Below are positions 8,067-18,952 of a stretch of DNA of 64,000 nucleotides, in pieces. The notes beneath the pieces were generated by a model, which was given only the letters and a program-made list of their open reading frames with translations, ran no database searches and was not told the DNA's origin. The position numbers and the translations under genes were made by a program. The stretch lies in assembly GCA_963773875.1 (NCBI GenBank), contig CAVZCV010000007.1, positions 52,803-116,802 of the forward strand. The letters run 5' to 3'. Each line of letters starts with the position of its first letter. The stretch's first letter is position 1. This DNA comes from CAVTYH01 sp963773875 (GTDB taxonomy: Bacteria > Planctomycetota > Planctomycetia > Pirellulales > JADZDJ01).

Positions 8067-8468
8067 TCATGCGTAGCCGATAAATGGCCCCGCAATCTCG
8101 TAGAATGGTCCTGCCTGGCGGCAGCGAACCACTTCCATTACGACCTGCAGTTGTTCGCCATTTGGGCTGGACAGTTCCAGCTGCAAGTATTTCTCTCGCA
8201 CCGACTTCATGTGGTAAAGGCACATTCCGCCAACGGAAATATCGCGCGTCACGGCCAAGAACGACTGTCCGATGGGTTCTTGATGTTTATCGAGCGGAGT
8301 CACCTTCACCGGCATCGTTAGCGGGTAACGCAAGTTCGCCCGGCGTTCTGGACCTGGATAGAATTTCTCGCCGCGGATAACCCGGCGAACGAAATTGATT
8401 ACACGGTCCGGCGAGGCCTTGACATCAGATTCTTTCGCTTCCGCGCCGTTCTGGGAAAATAGATTCAT
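8067..8468 (-). CDS. PilZ-domain protein
   Basis: 133 residues. RANLR (43-47) supplies the RxxxR motif and DISVGG (76-81) the D/NxSxxG motif that together bind cyclic-di-GMP in PilZ domains. There is no further domain, so it is probably a small cytoplasmic receptor relaying c-di-GMP levels to motility or envelope functions. It is convergent with ilvD, and its start lies about 200 bases from the start of ettA. Confidence 0.85.
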   Translation of the reverse strand: MNLFSQNGAEAKESDVKASPDRVINFVRRVIRGEKFYPGPERRANLRYPLTMPVKVTPLDKHQEPIGQSFLAVTRDISVGGMCLYHMKSVREKYLQLELSSPNGEQLQVVMEVVRCRQAGPFYEIAGPFIGYA

Positions 8469-8670
8469 GGGTGCCTGCGGAATTTGTCCACTCGAGCAGA
8501 TCGATCGAATTCGATAGACTTCCTATCTCAATATGCGTCAGCGGCGCGTGAGGCACGGGCCAACCGCGAACAGATGTGCCCGCTATGGAAATCCGCAACG
8601 TTACGATCGATACGTTCGACAAAATACTTACCAAAAACCAAGCGACCAGCCAGCAAACACTTCTTATTCC

Positions 8671-10343
8671 ATGTCCGAAAAATACATCTATCAAATTGCG
8701 GATCTTTCAAAGAAGCACGGCCAAAAGGAAGTGCTGAAGAACATTTGGCTCGCGTTCTATCCGGCGCGAAAATCGGCGTGCTGGGGAAGAACGGTGCAGG
8801 GAAAAGCACGTTGCTGCGGATTATGGCAGGGCAAGATAAAAACTTCGATGGCGAAGCCCGGCTGGCCGAAGGCTACACCGTTGGCTACCTCTCCCAAGAG
8901 CCGCAGCTAAATCCGGCGAAAGACGTGCAAGGCAATGTGGATGAAGCTGTCGACCACGTGCGCGCCATTCTCCGCCGCTTCGATGAAATCAACAATCGCC
9001 TGGGCGAGCCGATGGAGCCCGACGAAATGGAGAAGCTGCTGGGCGAGCAGGTGCGCGTGCAGGACGAAATCGAAATGCACAACGCATGGGAGCTGGACCG
9101 CACGATTGAAATTGCCATGGACGCGATGAATCTGCCGCCCGGCGATGCCGACGTCACCAAACTCTCCGGCGGCGAGCGGCGGCGCGTGGCGCTGTGCAAG
9201 ATTTTGCTGGAAAAGCCGGACTTGCTGTTGCTCGATGAGCCCACCAACCATCTCGATGCGGAAAGCGTCAACTGGTTGGAACGGCATTTGGCCGATTATC
9301 CCGGCACGGTGGTGGCAGTGACGCACGACCGCTATTTCCTCGACAACGTGGCCAAGTGGATTCTGGAACTCGACCGCGGCCGCGGCATCCCTTGGGAAGG
9401 CAATTACTCGTCGTGGCTCGAACAGAAGAAAGCCCGCTTGGCAGTGGAAGAAAAGCAGGCCAGTGCTCGCCAAAAAACGTTGGAGCGCGAATTGGAATGG
9501 ATTCGTCTTGCCCCGCGGGCTCGCCAGGCCAAAAGCAAAGCCCGCATCAGTGCCTACGAGCAAATGTCGAAGGAACGATTCGAAGAGCGCGAACAGGAGT
9601 TCGAAATTCAGATTCCGCCGGGCAAGCATCTGGGCAGCCTCGTGGTGGAGATGAAAGATGTCAGGAAGGGATATGGCGAACAAGTGCTGATGGAGAACCT
9701 CAGCTTTCGCTTGCCGCCTGGCGGAATCATCGGCGTTATCGGCCCCAACGGCGCCGGCAAAACGACGCTATTCCGCATGATTACCGGCGAGGAACAGCCC
9801 GATAAAGGTGAAGTGAAAGTCGGACCGACCGTGGAACTGGGCTATGTCGATCAAAACCGCGACGCTTTGGATCCCGACAAAACCGTGTATGAAGAAGTCT
9901 CCGGCGGGCTCGATCTTTTGGAAATGGGCGGCCGCAAAGTGAACGGCCGCGCGTATCTGGCGCGGTTCAATTTCACGGGGCCCGATCAGCAGAAAAAAGT
10001 CGGCGATTTATCCGGCGGTGAACGCAACCGCGTGCATTTGGCCAAGCTGTTGCGCCGCGGTTCGAACTTGCTTTTGCTCGATGAGCCGACGAACGATCTC
10101 GATGTCGATACCCTACGGGCGCTGGAAGAAGCTATCGTCAACTATGCCGGCTGCGTGGTGGTCATCAGCCACGACCGTTGGTTTCTGGACCGCATTGCCA
10201 CGCACATCATCGCCTTCGAAGGGGACGGCTACGTGCACATCTGCGATGGCAACTTCCAAGCCTACGAAGAGGAACGCAAACGCCGCTTGGGAATGGAAGC
10301 CGACCAGCCGCACCGGTTTAAGTACAAAAAGCTCGTGCACTGA
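8671..10343 (+). CDS. ettA: ABC-F translational throttle EttA (one frameshift)
   Basis: Starting at ATG 8671 the protein reads MSEKYIYQIADLSKKHGQKE, then VLKNIWLAFYP, the standard EttA start. At 8763-8766 the frame slips: ccggcgcgaaa stands where PGAK needs ccgggcgcgaaa, so one G is missing from a GGG run. The second frame then continues through Walker A GKNGAGKST, both LSGGE signatures, the PtIM linker and the second ATPase to the stop at 10343. The restored length is about 557 residues, as in the family. EttA gates entry of ribosomes into elongation according to ATP level. The gene is so conserved that a sequence error is more likely than a true null. Confidence 0.9.
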
Positions 10344-10359
10344 TCGCACGTAACGTGCG

Positions 10360-13300
10360 CTATTTCGAACTGTCCGATCCAAGCAGGTTCAACTCCACAT
10401 GCGGGCCGAGCGCGTCGGGCATGCTTTCGAGCGATTTTTCGAATTCCGTCTGAGCTTTGTCTTTTTCATTCAGGCCGAGATGGCCCAAGGCGGCCACAAA
10501 ATGGGCCAGCGAGGCGCGTGAGCGCGGTGAAGTGCGCCGGCTGCTAATTTCGGCGGAGGCGGGTGCTGCGGCATCGGGTGCATCAATGTTGCTCAGTGCT
10601 TGCTGGGCAGTCGTGGCGATGCGGCGGAAATCGCGCTCGGCGTCCGCCGTTTGTCCGAGCTTCTAGCTTCGCGAGCGCTCGGTAGTAGTCTTGCACCAGC
10701 CGCGGCGAAATTCGGCCGTCACCGCCGCGCCGGGGCTCGGGATAACTTGCATCCGCCGCTTGTTGCCACGATTTCTTCGCCGCATCCTTCTCGCCGGCGC
10801 CATCGTGGGCCGCACCGATCCAATACGCAATCTCCGCCGCGCGCGTGGCGCCGCTATTACGTGCATTCGGCAGATTTTCCGGGACGGCCTGCGCCGCCGC
10901 GAAATCGCGCAGTGCCTCGGAAAACTGGCCAACAGCAAGTTCTTTCCGGCCACGCAACAGGTGCGCGTTCATCCAATGATCCGCCACCTCTAACGTTCCG
11001 CCTTCCCAGACGGAAAATTTGCGGCCGGTCATCAGTTTGATTGCGTCGTCGTATTTGCCGGCAAATACCTTGAGACCGATTTCTCGCGAGAGTGCATCGT
11101 CGCGCTTCGCCACGACATCGTGATTTTGCTCCAACAGCGCTAAACGTTTTTCCGGCGGCACTCCAATTGCGGCCGATTCTTCATCAAGCTCTGTGAAGTG
11201 CATCGCAAATTTCTCAGGCGTGGCGACAGCCAATTGCAGTTGGGTAACTGCTTTGTCGTTGTCTGCCGGCTTGCGATGTGCGTACGCCACCGCCAAATTG
11301 CGATGCACAATTGCCAAAGAAGGATCGATCGCCGCCGATTGCTCCCACAGTTTGACGGCCTCTTCCGGCTGCCAATCGTAGAGCAAGTTGCCGAGATAGT
11401 ACGCGGCGCGAGCGTCCTTCGGATTTTCTTTGATGGCGCTCTGCAATGCCGCAATCGCCTCCGACTGGAAGGAGAAAACGAAACTCGAAGGCGATTTGGC
11501 CGCTTGCTTGCGGAAATCGGCAGCGACATCGTGATTGCCCAACTGATCGGCATAGATACGCCGAATAGTAATCGATGCAGCGGATCCACGTCGTTTCGTA
11601 TCGGCCACGGCCGTTTGCAACAGTCCGAAGGCTGCAGCCGCGATCGTCGAGCGGACCTGCCTGTCCGTATGCGACAGCCGATTCTAGGCCGGCGGGCTCA
11701 TTTTCGCGCAGTGTCGATTTCAGCGTTTCGAAAGCATCTTTGAGATGTGCCGTGGTCAGTTTCGCAGAATGATCCTTGATGGCTTGCGTGGTTGCCAACC
11801 AACGTTCGGTCATCAGTTGCACATCGAGCGGATCGGTCTTCTTCGCGGCGTCATCGACAATGGCGAGCGCCTCTGCCGGCCGATTGACCTGACGCAACAC
11901 TGCAGATTTCAATGCAACTGCCGGCACGTTCATTGCGTTCGCATCGAGCGAATGGTTGACGTGTTCAAGAGCCTTCGAAAACTCACTGCGCTGACTGTCG
12001 ATCTCCGCCAACTCAAAATACGCAGGGCTCTTCCAAGCTTCGCTCCAGGTGGCTTTCGAAAGTGCATCGTACGCTTCATCGTTCTTACCTTGCGACTTCA
12101 GCGTCACGCCCAAGTAATAAAATGGCTCGCCATCTTTGGGCGAAGTGTAATTCGTCGTCAGCCGCTTGATGGCCGTGCGGAAGTGCTGCTCCGCTTCGGA
12201 ATAGCGCGCAGCGCGTAAACGGCGGATGCCGAGCGCCGTGTTTACACGGGAATTCTCCGGATCGCGGGCCAACGCTTCTTGCCAGTACGGCTCCGGATCG
12301 CTGGTTGGGGAATGAAATTGTTCGATGCGCTGCCCGGCGAGGAGCAGCTCCTCAACTGTTTTGATATCTTTCGGCGAACCAGGAGGGCTGACTGGCTCCG
12401 GCATCGGCGTCTTTTTCAGTCGCACGGGCGAATATGCGATTAGCTCTTTGCCATCGGCCGCAAGCGATGCGCAGTAGATCGTGCTCATCAAGATCCGTCG
12501 GAATGGCAATTTCTTTAACGAACGGTTTGCCGGGGTCGATATCGCACTTTTCCTCGAGCAACACCTTTTCGCCGGCCTTGAGCATGACTGTCGCCTGCTT
12601 GTGAGCGGCCGTCGTGTAAAAACCGACCTTGGCGGTGCGTTTCTTCGCGTCCTTATCGGTCGAAATATCAAGGTTCACCGCGGCATCCAAGTTGGCATTC
12701 TTCGTGCCGCCGATATCGCGGATCGGATACCAATTCATCTGGAACGATTTGGTCTCGAATGGTTGCAACCAGCTGTAATCTGGCTGGTTATCGCTGTACG
12801 CGCCGACCATCAGCTCGATGTACGGCCCGTCGTCGTCGGTCAGAATCTTATCCCACATTTTGCCGTACGGGCCGTTGCCCCAGGTCCAGAACTTCTTGCC
12901 CGGAACAATGTGATGATCGGCCACGCTCACAATGCCGCCTTGCTTGCCGTGATCGTATCCGGCGAAGAAATCATCTTCGTAGTTCCACGCGAACATGGAG
13001 TTCGCTTCGTAATGATTCTTGTACCAGCTTACATCGACTCCGCGCGTAAAATCGGCGCCGTTGAACCGTGTGGTCGCAATCGGCCAGGTCGTAAACTGAT
13101 TCTTGCCGTGAAACGTGACGTACTGCGTCGACGGCGGAAAGATTACCTGGTAATTGTCATTGGCATGCACCGCCACGTTGGCAAAGCAGAGCATCGTATT
13201 GGGCAGCGGCGTGCGGTTAATGATCCGCAACGAACACTCCAGCACCGAACTGCCCGGATGCAGCGTGTAGCCGACCGCCCAACGCATGCGTTGACGCAGT

Positions 13301-13832
13301 TCTAGCTCACCGACCCAAACGGTTTTGCTGCCATCGGCATGCTCTTCGATTTTCGATTGCACGGGCAAGAGCGTCGTTGCCCGATGGTGGTGCGGAATAT
13401 TCCACTCGATTCCGCCGGAAATCCACGCGCCAATCATGCCGACCAGCGCCGGCTTAATAGCATGCTGGTGATATACAAAATCATATTTGTTCGTCTTATC
13501 GACCGCTTCGAAGACGCGCCCACCAAGCTCCGGCAAAATGCCGATGCGCACATACTCGTTTTCCAAATACAGCATTTGATACGGCTTGTCGGTCTTCTCA
13601 TCGATCGGTGTGTCATATAGCGGATACGGATACACCCGGCCTTGCGCGCCCTGATAAGAGCGGCCCAAATAAAACATCGGGTTCGGCTCCGGCGCGCGGC
13701 GTTGTAGGTCGGAATGACGACTTTTTCTTCCCAGGCTTTGACCGGTTGCGATGCGGCGAGGCCGACGGTCGAGCGGAGACTGGCCAGGGAAGCGACAATG
13801 CCAACAACTGTGAAGAAGCGTTTGAGTTGCAT
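10360..13832 (-). CDS. DUF5107 + TPR large secreted protein, split by four frame changes
   Basis: Five consecutive minus-strand frames together make one protein of about 1,157 residues. Signal peptide: MQLKRFFTVVGIVASLASL, start at 13832. DUF5107 domain: NPMFYLGRSYQGAQGRVYPYP through FETKSFQMNWYPI. Then a long TPR array (ALARDPENSRVNTALGIRRLRAA, KENPKDARAAYYLGNLLYDW) and a final piece ending HVELNLLGSDSSK at stop 10360-10362. Breaks fall near 13690, 12480, 11650 and 10665, each explained by a single base. DUF5107-TPR proteins are secreted and linked by neighbourhood to carbohydrate use; the enzymatic role is unproven. The stop lies 16 bases from the convergent ettA stop, with CGCACGT/ACGTGCG dyad symmetry between. 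Confidence 0.8.
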
Positions 13833-13989
13833 GACTGTTGAACCCGATGGGGCGTGCAGTGTATGAGATTGATGACAAGCGATGCCAATTGTCGCATTAG
13901 CAATTGCGGCTAGCTCATTATCGTCTCTGCGAGCTCAATCGCAAATTGGTCTTCCGGCCGATCTCTGGCAAAGACGAAAGGTCTCCTAG

Positions 13990-14026
13990 TTTGGCAAAAT
14001 TTGGCATCATATGCTATAATTTGTCA
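13990..14026 (+). promoter_or_regulatory. parDE promoter with three phased operator repeats
   Basis: TTGGCA (13991-13996) and a perfect TATAAT (14015-14020) are separated by 18 bases. TTTGGCA occurs at 13990 and 14000, and TTTGTCA at 14020, that is at 10- and 20-base steps on one face of the helix. This suits cooperative binding of a ribbon-helix-helix antitoxin. Confidence 0.7.
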
Positions 14027-14052
14027 TCGAACCCTGGAATCGTGAGAATGCC

Positions 14053-14312
14053 ATGGCGCAAGAATCGATGAACATCGCTCTGCCTGACAATATGAAGGAA
14101 TTTGTCCTGGAGCAAGTTATGCAGGCGGATACAGCACGGCCAGCGAATATGTGCGAGAGCTGATTCGAGCCGATCAAAAACGGAAAGCAGCGGAGCGACT
14201 CGATGCTTTGCTCTTAGAAGGGCTGGAAGGCAGATCGGCCCCGCTCACGAAAAAAGATTGGCGGGATTTGCGAACACAAGTCAGCGCTCGCCTCAAAAGT
14301 GGCCGCAAATGA
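14053..14312 (+). CDS. parD: ParD-family antitoxin (one frameshift)
   Basis: MAQESMNIALPDNMKEFVLEQVMQ from ATG 14053 is a ribbon-helix-helix start. The next frame gives GYSTASEYVRELIRADQKRK, the rest of the ParD DNA-binding and linker region, ending at TGA 14310-14312. The slip is at caggcggatac near 14123, where one G missing from GGG explains it. The restored product is about 86 residues. The stop overlaps the start of parE as ATGA, giving tight translational coupling. It neutralises ParE and represses the operon. Confidence 0.8.
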
Positions 14313-14626
14313 GCCATTCCATCCGCCGTTCTTCCGCGGCGTTTCGGGATTTGCTCGAAAGCGCGACTTATCTTGCGCAGCAAGGACCGGGACTCGACGA
14401 CTGCTTTCTAACCGCCGTCGAAGAAACACTCAATCAGATCGCTCGTTTGCCCGAGATTGGTGGAAGCTATGAAACCGCGAATCCGCTGCTCGGTCGCATC
14501 CGAGTTTGGCGTGTGAAAGGATTTGAAAAATACTCAGTGTTCTACCGAACGGTCGAGAACGAAATCGAAGTCATTCGTATTCTGCACGGTGCGCGCGACA
14601 TTGCAGTCATTTTCAGCGAAAACTGA
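14309..14626 (+). CDS. parE: ParE-family toxin
   Basis: The start is ATG 14309, overlapping the antitoxin stop. 105 residues of RelE/ParE fold: SHSIRRSSAAFRDLLESATYLAQQG, then FLTAVEETLNQIARLPEIG, and the C-terminal VFYRTVENEIEVIRILHGARD, which is strongly typical. ParE toxins usually poison DNA gyrase. The longer upstream extension of this frame overlaps the antitoxin in another frame and is not real. Confidence 0.88.
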   Translation: MSHSIRRSSAAFRDLLESATYLAQQGPGLDDCFLTAVEETLNQIARLPEIGGSYETANPLLGRIRVWRVKGFEKYSVFYRTVENEIEVIRILHGARDIAVIFSEN

Positions 14627-14675
14627 TCGATTGAATCATCAACCGCTTCAACAAACTGAGACACCTGGTCATATT

Positions 14676-16541
14676 TCACCGCACCAGCGCTTTCTGCGTC
14701 ACCGGTGATTCTTTTCCGGAATGAACATCGAGTAGCCGTTTGTGTGTCGTCTTCATCGCATCGACCAGTTCTTCGTACGGGCGATCGGTAACGTCGACCA
14801 TGCCGATGTTGTAATTCTCGCCGTCGTTGCGACCTGTATTGGGTTCGTCGATCCACTCAAACCAGTGCAAACCAACGATGGCCGGATGCGCGGCTGCATT
14901 CTCAACGTAGTAGCGGTACGCCACGCCACGCTCTTCCTGATTTTTGCATTGCAATAGTCCGGCCGCCATTCCGCGGCCCGGAGTGCCAAAGTGGAATTCG
15001 CCAATCATGACCGGCTTTTCGGTAATGCGATACGCCGCGTCGACCTGCGCCTTGTTTACTTCGTAACCGTAGCTGTTCATGCTGAAGACGTCGAAATTGC
15101 GCGATGCCCGCAGCATGGCCTCGGAGGGGCGCGAGCCGAAGCGTAAGCCGAGATTCAAATGGTTAGGATCGGCTTTGTGCATCGCGGCGCTGATGGTTTC
15201 GATCAGTCGCCCGATGGCCTGCTCAACGAATTCACGACGCTTCGCCGGCGTGTCGCCATCGGCGAGGAATTTCTTCGCTTCAGCCTGAATGGGATTGGTT
15301 GGACCGGCCAGGATGGCCGTCACAATTTCCGCTTCGCGCCCCGGCCACGGCGGTTCGTTGGCGATGAAATAGCCCAACAGCCACGGATCATCTTTGCGTG
15401 GACCGCACTGTTCGGCGGCCGCAGAATCGACGCGCTTGGCGAATTCCTCCGAATACACGTCGGGCAGGCCAAGATAACCGGTGTTGTCGATACCCCAGCC
15501 ACGGAGCATGACGATATACGGTTTGCGTTTGGCATTGCCCAAACGCGGATCGGACCAATTGGCGATCGTATTCAAACCCCAAGCGTCCATGCGGCGGAGT
15601 GTGAAATCGACCCACGCGTTTTGCCAATCCTCGCCGAATCGTCGCAGCAGGTTCCAGGTGTAAAACGAAACCGTCGCGCCTTGATTGCCGCGGAAGGAAG
15701 GCGGCCGTAGATTGCTCGGTGGCAACGCGGTGAACACGCCGTCGCGATCGGTCGTGCGTGTGCCCATCCACGGCGTCATTACGTCGGCGCCGGTCGAAAA
15801 AAAGTAGTGCCCCTCCGGATCGATAATCCACCAGTGATCGTCGATCTTCTCGACGTGGAAAAATCCGGTGGCCTTCGCCTGGGTGCTTTTAAATCCGCCG
15901 TACTGCGAGAAACCAAACTCGCCGCTGCCAAGCGAGTTTTCTTCTGCCGCCCAAGCGGTTTTCAAATCGTCGAGCGAATGTGACTTGCCCGGCCAATCGT
16001 CCAAAATCCACTGGCCAAACTCATCGAGCAGTGGTTTGGGCTCCAAAATCGCATCGCCGGGCGATTTTTTATCGAGATGCGCGGAGCGAATTTCGATCGT
16101 CGGCGAGCCGATGGGGTTTTCCATCGCCACGCCAATCGCCTCCACATTCGTCAGCGGACCCAGCGGGCCGCTCAAGTTGATGAAATAACCCGCGCGAGAT
16201 TTATTCGAGAGCGATGCCAGATCGAAACCCTGTTGATCGCGCTTCTGAAAATACACCAGTGGCAAAGCGGCCCGAATCCATGCGCCGGAGAACGGCTGCA
16301 GGCGAACTTTTCGCACGCCGCTGGTTGTAAAGATGCGAAATTCAAAACGCTGGGCAGTCGAGGAGCGGAATTCGATCGTTAGAAATTCGTAATCGGACCA
16401 GTCGGACGGCAGATCGGCGTTGAGTTCCTTGAGCGACCAGCGGGCCGACGTTGAATCGGATGCGAGTTTTGCTGACTGTGGCTCCGCTACCGCGGCGTTG
16501 ACAAGTGTGATGCAAAGAGCCGTCGCCCAGAGAGCTTTCAT
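14676..16541 (-). CDS. secreted clan-A glycoside hydrolase, agarase-like (GH50-type)
   Basis: 621 residues with a signal peptide (MKALWATALCITLVNAAVA). An N-terminal beta-sandwich (about 30-155) is followed by a TIM-barrel. Glu396 in YFIANEPPW is the likely acid/base and Glu515 in VMIGEFHFG the likely nucleophile, the usual clan-A arrangement. HWWIIDPEGHYFFSTGAD resembles the GH50 beta-agarase family and its relatives, which attack galactose polymers. Substrate is not certain from sequence. It converges on parE. Confidence 0.75.
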   Translation of the reverse strand: MKALWATALCITLVNAAVAEPQSAKLASDSTSARWSLKELNADLPSDWSDYEFLTIEFRSSTAQRFEFRIFTTSGVRKVRLQPFSGAWIRAALPLVYFQKRDQQGFDLASLSNKSRAGYFINLSGPLGPLTNVEAIGVAMENPIGSPTIEIRSAHLDKKSPGDAILEPKPLLDEFGQWILDDWPGKSHSLDDLKTAWAAEENSLGSGEFGFSQYGGFKSTQAKATGFFHVEKIDDHWWIIDPEGHYFFSTGADVMTPWMGTRTTDRDGVFTALPPSNLRPPSFRGNQGATVSFYTWNLLRRFGEDWQNAWVDFTLRRMDAWGLNTIANWSDPRLGNAKRKPYIVMLRGWGIDNTGYLGLPDVYSEEFAKRVDSAAAEQCGPRKDDPWLLGYFIANEPPWPGREAEIVTAILAGPTNPIQAEAKKFLADGDTPAKRREFVEQAIGRLIETISAAMHKADPNHLNLGLRFGSRPSEAMLRASRNFDVFSMNSYGYEVNKAQVDAAYRITEKPVMIGEFHFGTPGRGMAAGLLQCKNQEERGVAYRYYVENAAAHPAIVGLHWFEWIDEPNTGRNDGENYNIGMVDVTDRPYEELVDAMKTTHKRLLDVHSGKESPVTQKALVR

Positions 16542-16759
16542 GATCGACTCCGGTGTATTGAGATTCGGTCAGCGAACCGACTCAATTTATCCGCCAGCCG
16601 GATCGAATGCGAATCGTATAGACGATTTTTCTCGCACGCTTATGCCCGATGCCGGCCGCAAAGATGCGGACAGCGGTCCAGGCCGCGCGAATCGTGTTGG
16701 TAGGCTGGCGGCCAACCGATCCGGCTCGCCGTCGCGAGCTTTTGCAGCCCAATGGCTAT

Positions 16760-17767
16760 TTACTTCTTTTCCGCCAGAAGCTTTTTCACCTGGGCCTCCA
16801 AATCTTCGCCGCGCGCGGAAATGGATACGATCTTGCCGTTGCGGTCGAACAAGTAGGTGGCCGGAATTCCGTCGATGCCGAAGGTTTTCACCAGCGGCAC
16901 GCCTTCGAATCCGTGCTTCTCCGGATCGTCTTCGAACAACGTCGGCCAGGGCAGACGCTCGCGGTCGAGAAATTGAGCGAGTCGATCTTTATCGTCGTCG
17001 AGCGTAATGCCGACAACTTCAAATCCATCGTTGTGATACTTTTCGTATACCCGCTTCACGTTGGGCAGTTCTTGCATGCAAGGTCCGCACCAGGTGGCCC
17101 AAAAATCGAGCAACACAATTTTGCCACGGTACTGCGCCCAATCGAGCTTCGCATCGGCGCCGAACACAGTGCCTTCGATCTTCGGCTTGCTGCCCAACAA
17201 ATCGAGCCGTGTTAAACCGGCACTGCCAATTTCGCGCGCGGGCATCGCCAGCCGTTGATTGTCCGACTTGGCCGCCGCCTTGACGAGTGCGGCGTATAAC
17301 TGCTTCGCGGGCTCATACGAACCGGTGCTTTCGCAAATTCGCGCCACCTCGGTGCCGAGCTGGCACGATCGCTGATCCAGGCCTTGATCAAGCCAGCCGA
17401 CAATTCGTTTAGCGGCCGGTTTGAAGTCGAACGGTTTGCCTTGATCCCAGGCCGAGTAATTTGCCCGGACTTCTTTCACCAAGGCAGCCGTTTCGTCCTG
17501 ATCCACTGAAACGGCGATGTGCGATTGTGCGTTGGATTGTCGATTGTCGTTGTTTGCGCCGGGTGCTGCATCGACATCATCGGTGGCCGTTGCGCTACCG
17601 GCGGCGGGGGCACTGTCGGTGGCTGTCGCGCTACCGGCGATTTCCAACCGTGGCGCCGCCACCGCGGCATTTTCGCCGGATCTACCGCAGCCCACGCTAA
17701 AGGCGAGCCCGCTTGCCAGCATGGCGGCCATAATCCCGCGTCGTCCGATGATTGATCGATTCAGCAT
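16760..17767 (-). CDS. TlpA-like periplasmic thioredoxin
   Basis: 335 residues. The N-terminus MLASGLAFSVGCGRS looks like a signal peptide with a possible but non-ideal lipobox cysteine (C27). A low-complexity Ala/Thr/Asp linker (about 40-75) follows, then a helical segment. The thioredoxin/AhpC-TSA domain carries WCGPC at 226-230 and the cis-proline in GIPATYLFD. Such proteins reduce disulfides or mature cytochromes on the outer face of the cytoplasmic membrane. Confidence 0.85.
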   Translation of the reverse strand: MLNRSIIGRRGIMAAMLASGLAFSVGCGRSGENAAVAAPRLEIAGSATATDSAPAAGSATATDDVDAAPGANNDNRQSNAQSHIAVSVDQDETAALVKEVRANYSAWDQGKPFDFKPAAKRIVGWLDQGLDQRSCQLGTEVARICESTGSYEPAKQLYAALVKAAAKSDNQRLAMPAREIGSAGLTRLDLLGSKPKIEGTVFGADAKLDWAQYRGKIVLLDFWATWCGPCMQELPNVKRVYEKYHNDGFEVVGITLDDDKDRLAQFLDRERLPWPTLFEDDPEKHGFEGVPLVKTFGIDGIPATYLFDRNGKIVSISARGEDLEAQVKKLLAEKK

Positions 17768-18109
17768 CTCGGCCTCTCCAATAATATTGTGGTACGGCGA
17801 CCATGCCGGATTTGATCAAAATCAAATGATAGCGGGTCGTCGAATTTGCGGCGGATTCTAGCAGCAGTTTTACAGCGCAAAAATACGGCTTTTGTTACGC
17901 CCGGCGGCGATGCTAATCATCATCGGCACAAGCGGTTAAGCGACTGCGATCCAATTGCAGGCGGGCTGCGTAGGTGAGATGGACTGGACAACGGAGGTCC
18001 AGCGCTTGTAAGTTTCTGCCAAGGCATAAGTTGTTTTGCCAGTTGAGCATAAGAGCAAATCAGTCGGTTTTGGTCAATTGATGCCTTCCCAGAGGGAGCA
18101 AGTACGCGC
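17768..18109. other. intergenic region between divergent genes
   Basis: 342 bases between divergently transcribed genes, so it must hold both promoters. I see CTGGAC/GTCCAG dyad symmetry around 17983-18001. No other repeat or coding signal is evident. Confidence 0.5.
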
Positions 18110-18871
18110 ATGAGTCCAACTAATGGCCAGCCAGCGGGCGGCCAGCCGATGATCGAGGCCGTCGGCCTCTCGAAATACTATGGCGATTTCGCCGCCATCG
18201 AAGACGTTAACTTCAAAATCAACCAGGGCGAGGTCGTAGCATTCCTCGGTCCCAACGGCGCCGGCAAAAGCACGACCATGAAAGTGCTGACGGGCTATTT
18301 GGCACCTTCGGCCGGCAAAGCGCTGATCGCCGGACACGATATGGCTCGCGATCGCCTCGCCGGATCTGCCCGGCTGGGCTATCTGCCGGAAAACGGGCCA
18401 CTCTATGCCGACATGACGCCACGGAGCCTGCTCGAATTCTTTGCCGATGCCCGCGGAATGCCGCCGGCGCGGAAGAAACAGCGGATCGACGCCGTGGTCG
18501 AGCTTTGCGCTCTAGGTTCGGTGATCGGCAAGGCCATCGGCAAGTTGTCGAAGGGGTATCGCCAACGCGTTGGCATGGCCCAGGCGCTTCTGCATGAGCC
18601 CGATGTGTTGATTCTCGATGAGCCAACCGCAGGTCTGGATCCCAATCAAATCCGCGAAGTGCGCGAGACGATTCGCCGGTTGGGCCGCGAGAAAACGATT
18701 CTCATTTCCACGCACATCATGCAGGAAGTGCAAGCGATCGCCAATCGCCTGTTGTTCATCAACGAAGGTCGGGTCGTTTACGACGGCACGCCCAACGAAC
18801 TAATGCGCGACGGCAAAACCCTCGAGGAACAGTTCCATACGCTCACGGGAACACAGGCCGTTGCAGTGTAA
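18110..18871 (+). CDS. ABC transporter ATPase (gliding/GldA-type)
   Basis: 253 residues with Walker A GPNGAGKST, the signature LSKGYRQRVGMAQAL, Walker B DVLILDEPTAGLDP and the switch histidine in STHIMQEV. It is the ABC-2 type ATPase usually called GldA-like. It is followed 81 bases later by the fused permease/GldG gene and then a DUF4340 gene, the standard order of this system in planctomycetes. It powers an exporter or envelope process whose cargo is unknown in this phylum. Confidence 0.9.
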   Translation: MSPTNGQPAGGQPMIEAVGLSKYYGDFAAIEDVNFKINQGEVVAFLGPNGAGKSTTMKVLTGYLAPSAGKALIAGHDMARDRLAGSARLGYLPENGPLYADMTPRSLLEFFADARGMPPARKKQRIDAVVELCALGSVIGKAIGKLSKGYRQRVGMAQALLHEPDVLILDEPTAGLDPNQIREVRETIRRLGREKTILISTHIMQEVQAIANRLLFINEGRVVYDGTPNELMRDGKTLEEQFHTLTGTQAVAV

Positions 18872-18952
18872 CCACAAAATCGCACAAAAGCGCGGGGCGA
18901 GCCCCGCCGCTAAACGTTATTTGCGACATCAGTCCCCTAATTCAACCGCCCA

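Noticed and set aside
8484..8670. Possible N-terminal extension of the ettA frame
   Set aside because: The extension has no homology-like content, and the true EttA N-terminus is readable in another frame from 8671.
8907..9683. 258-codon minus-strand frame opposite ettA
   Set aside because: Opposite strongly conserved ABC-F motifs; no coding character of its own.
10345..10359. CGCACGT/ACGTGCG as a bidirectional terminator between ettA and the DUF5107 gene
   Set aside because: Only one base separates the arms and there is no T run on either side, so it cannot form a normal terminator hairpin.
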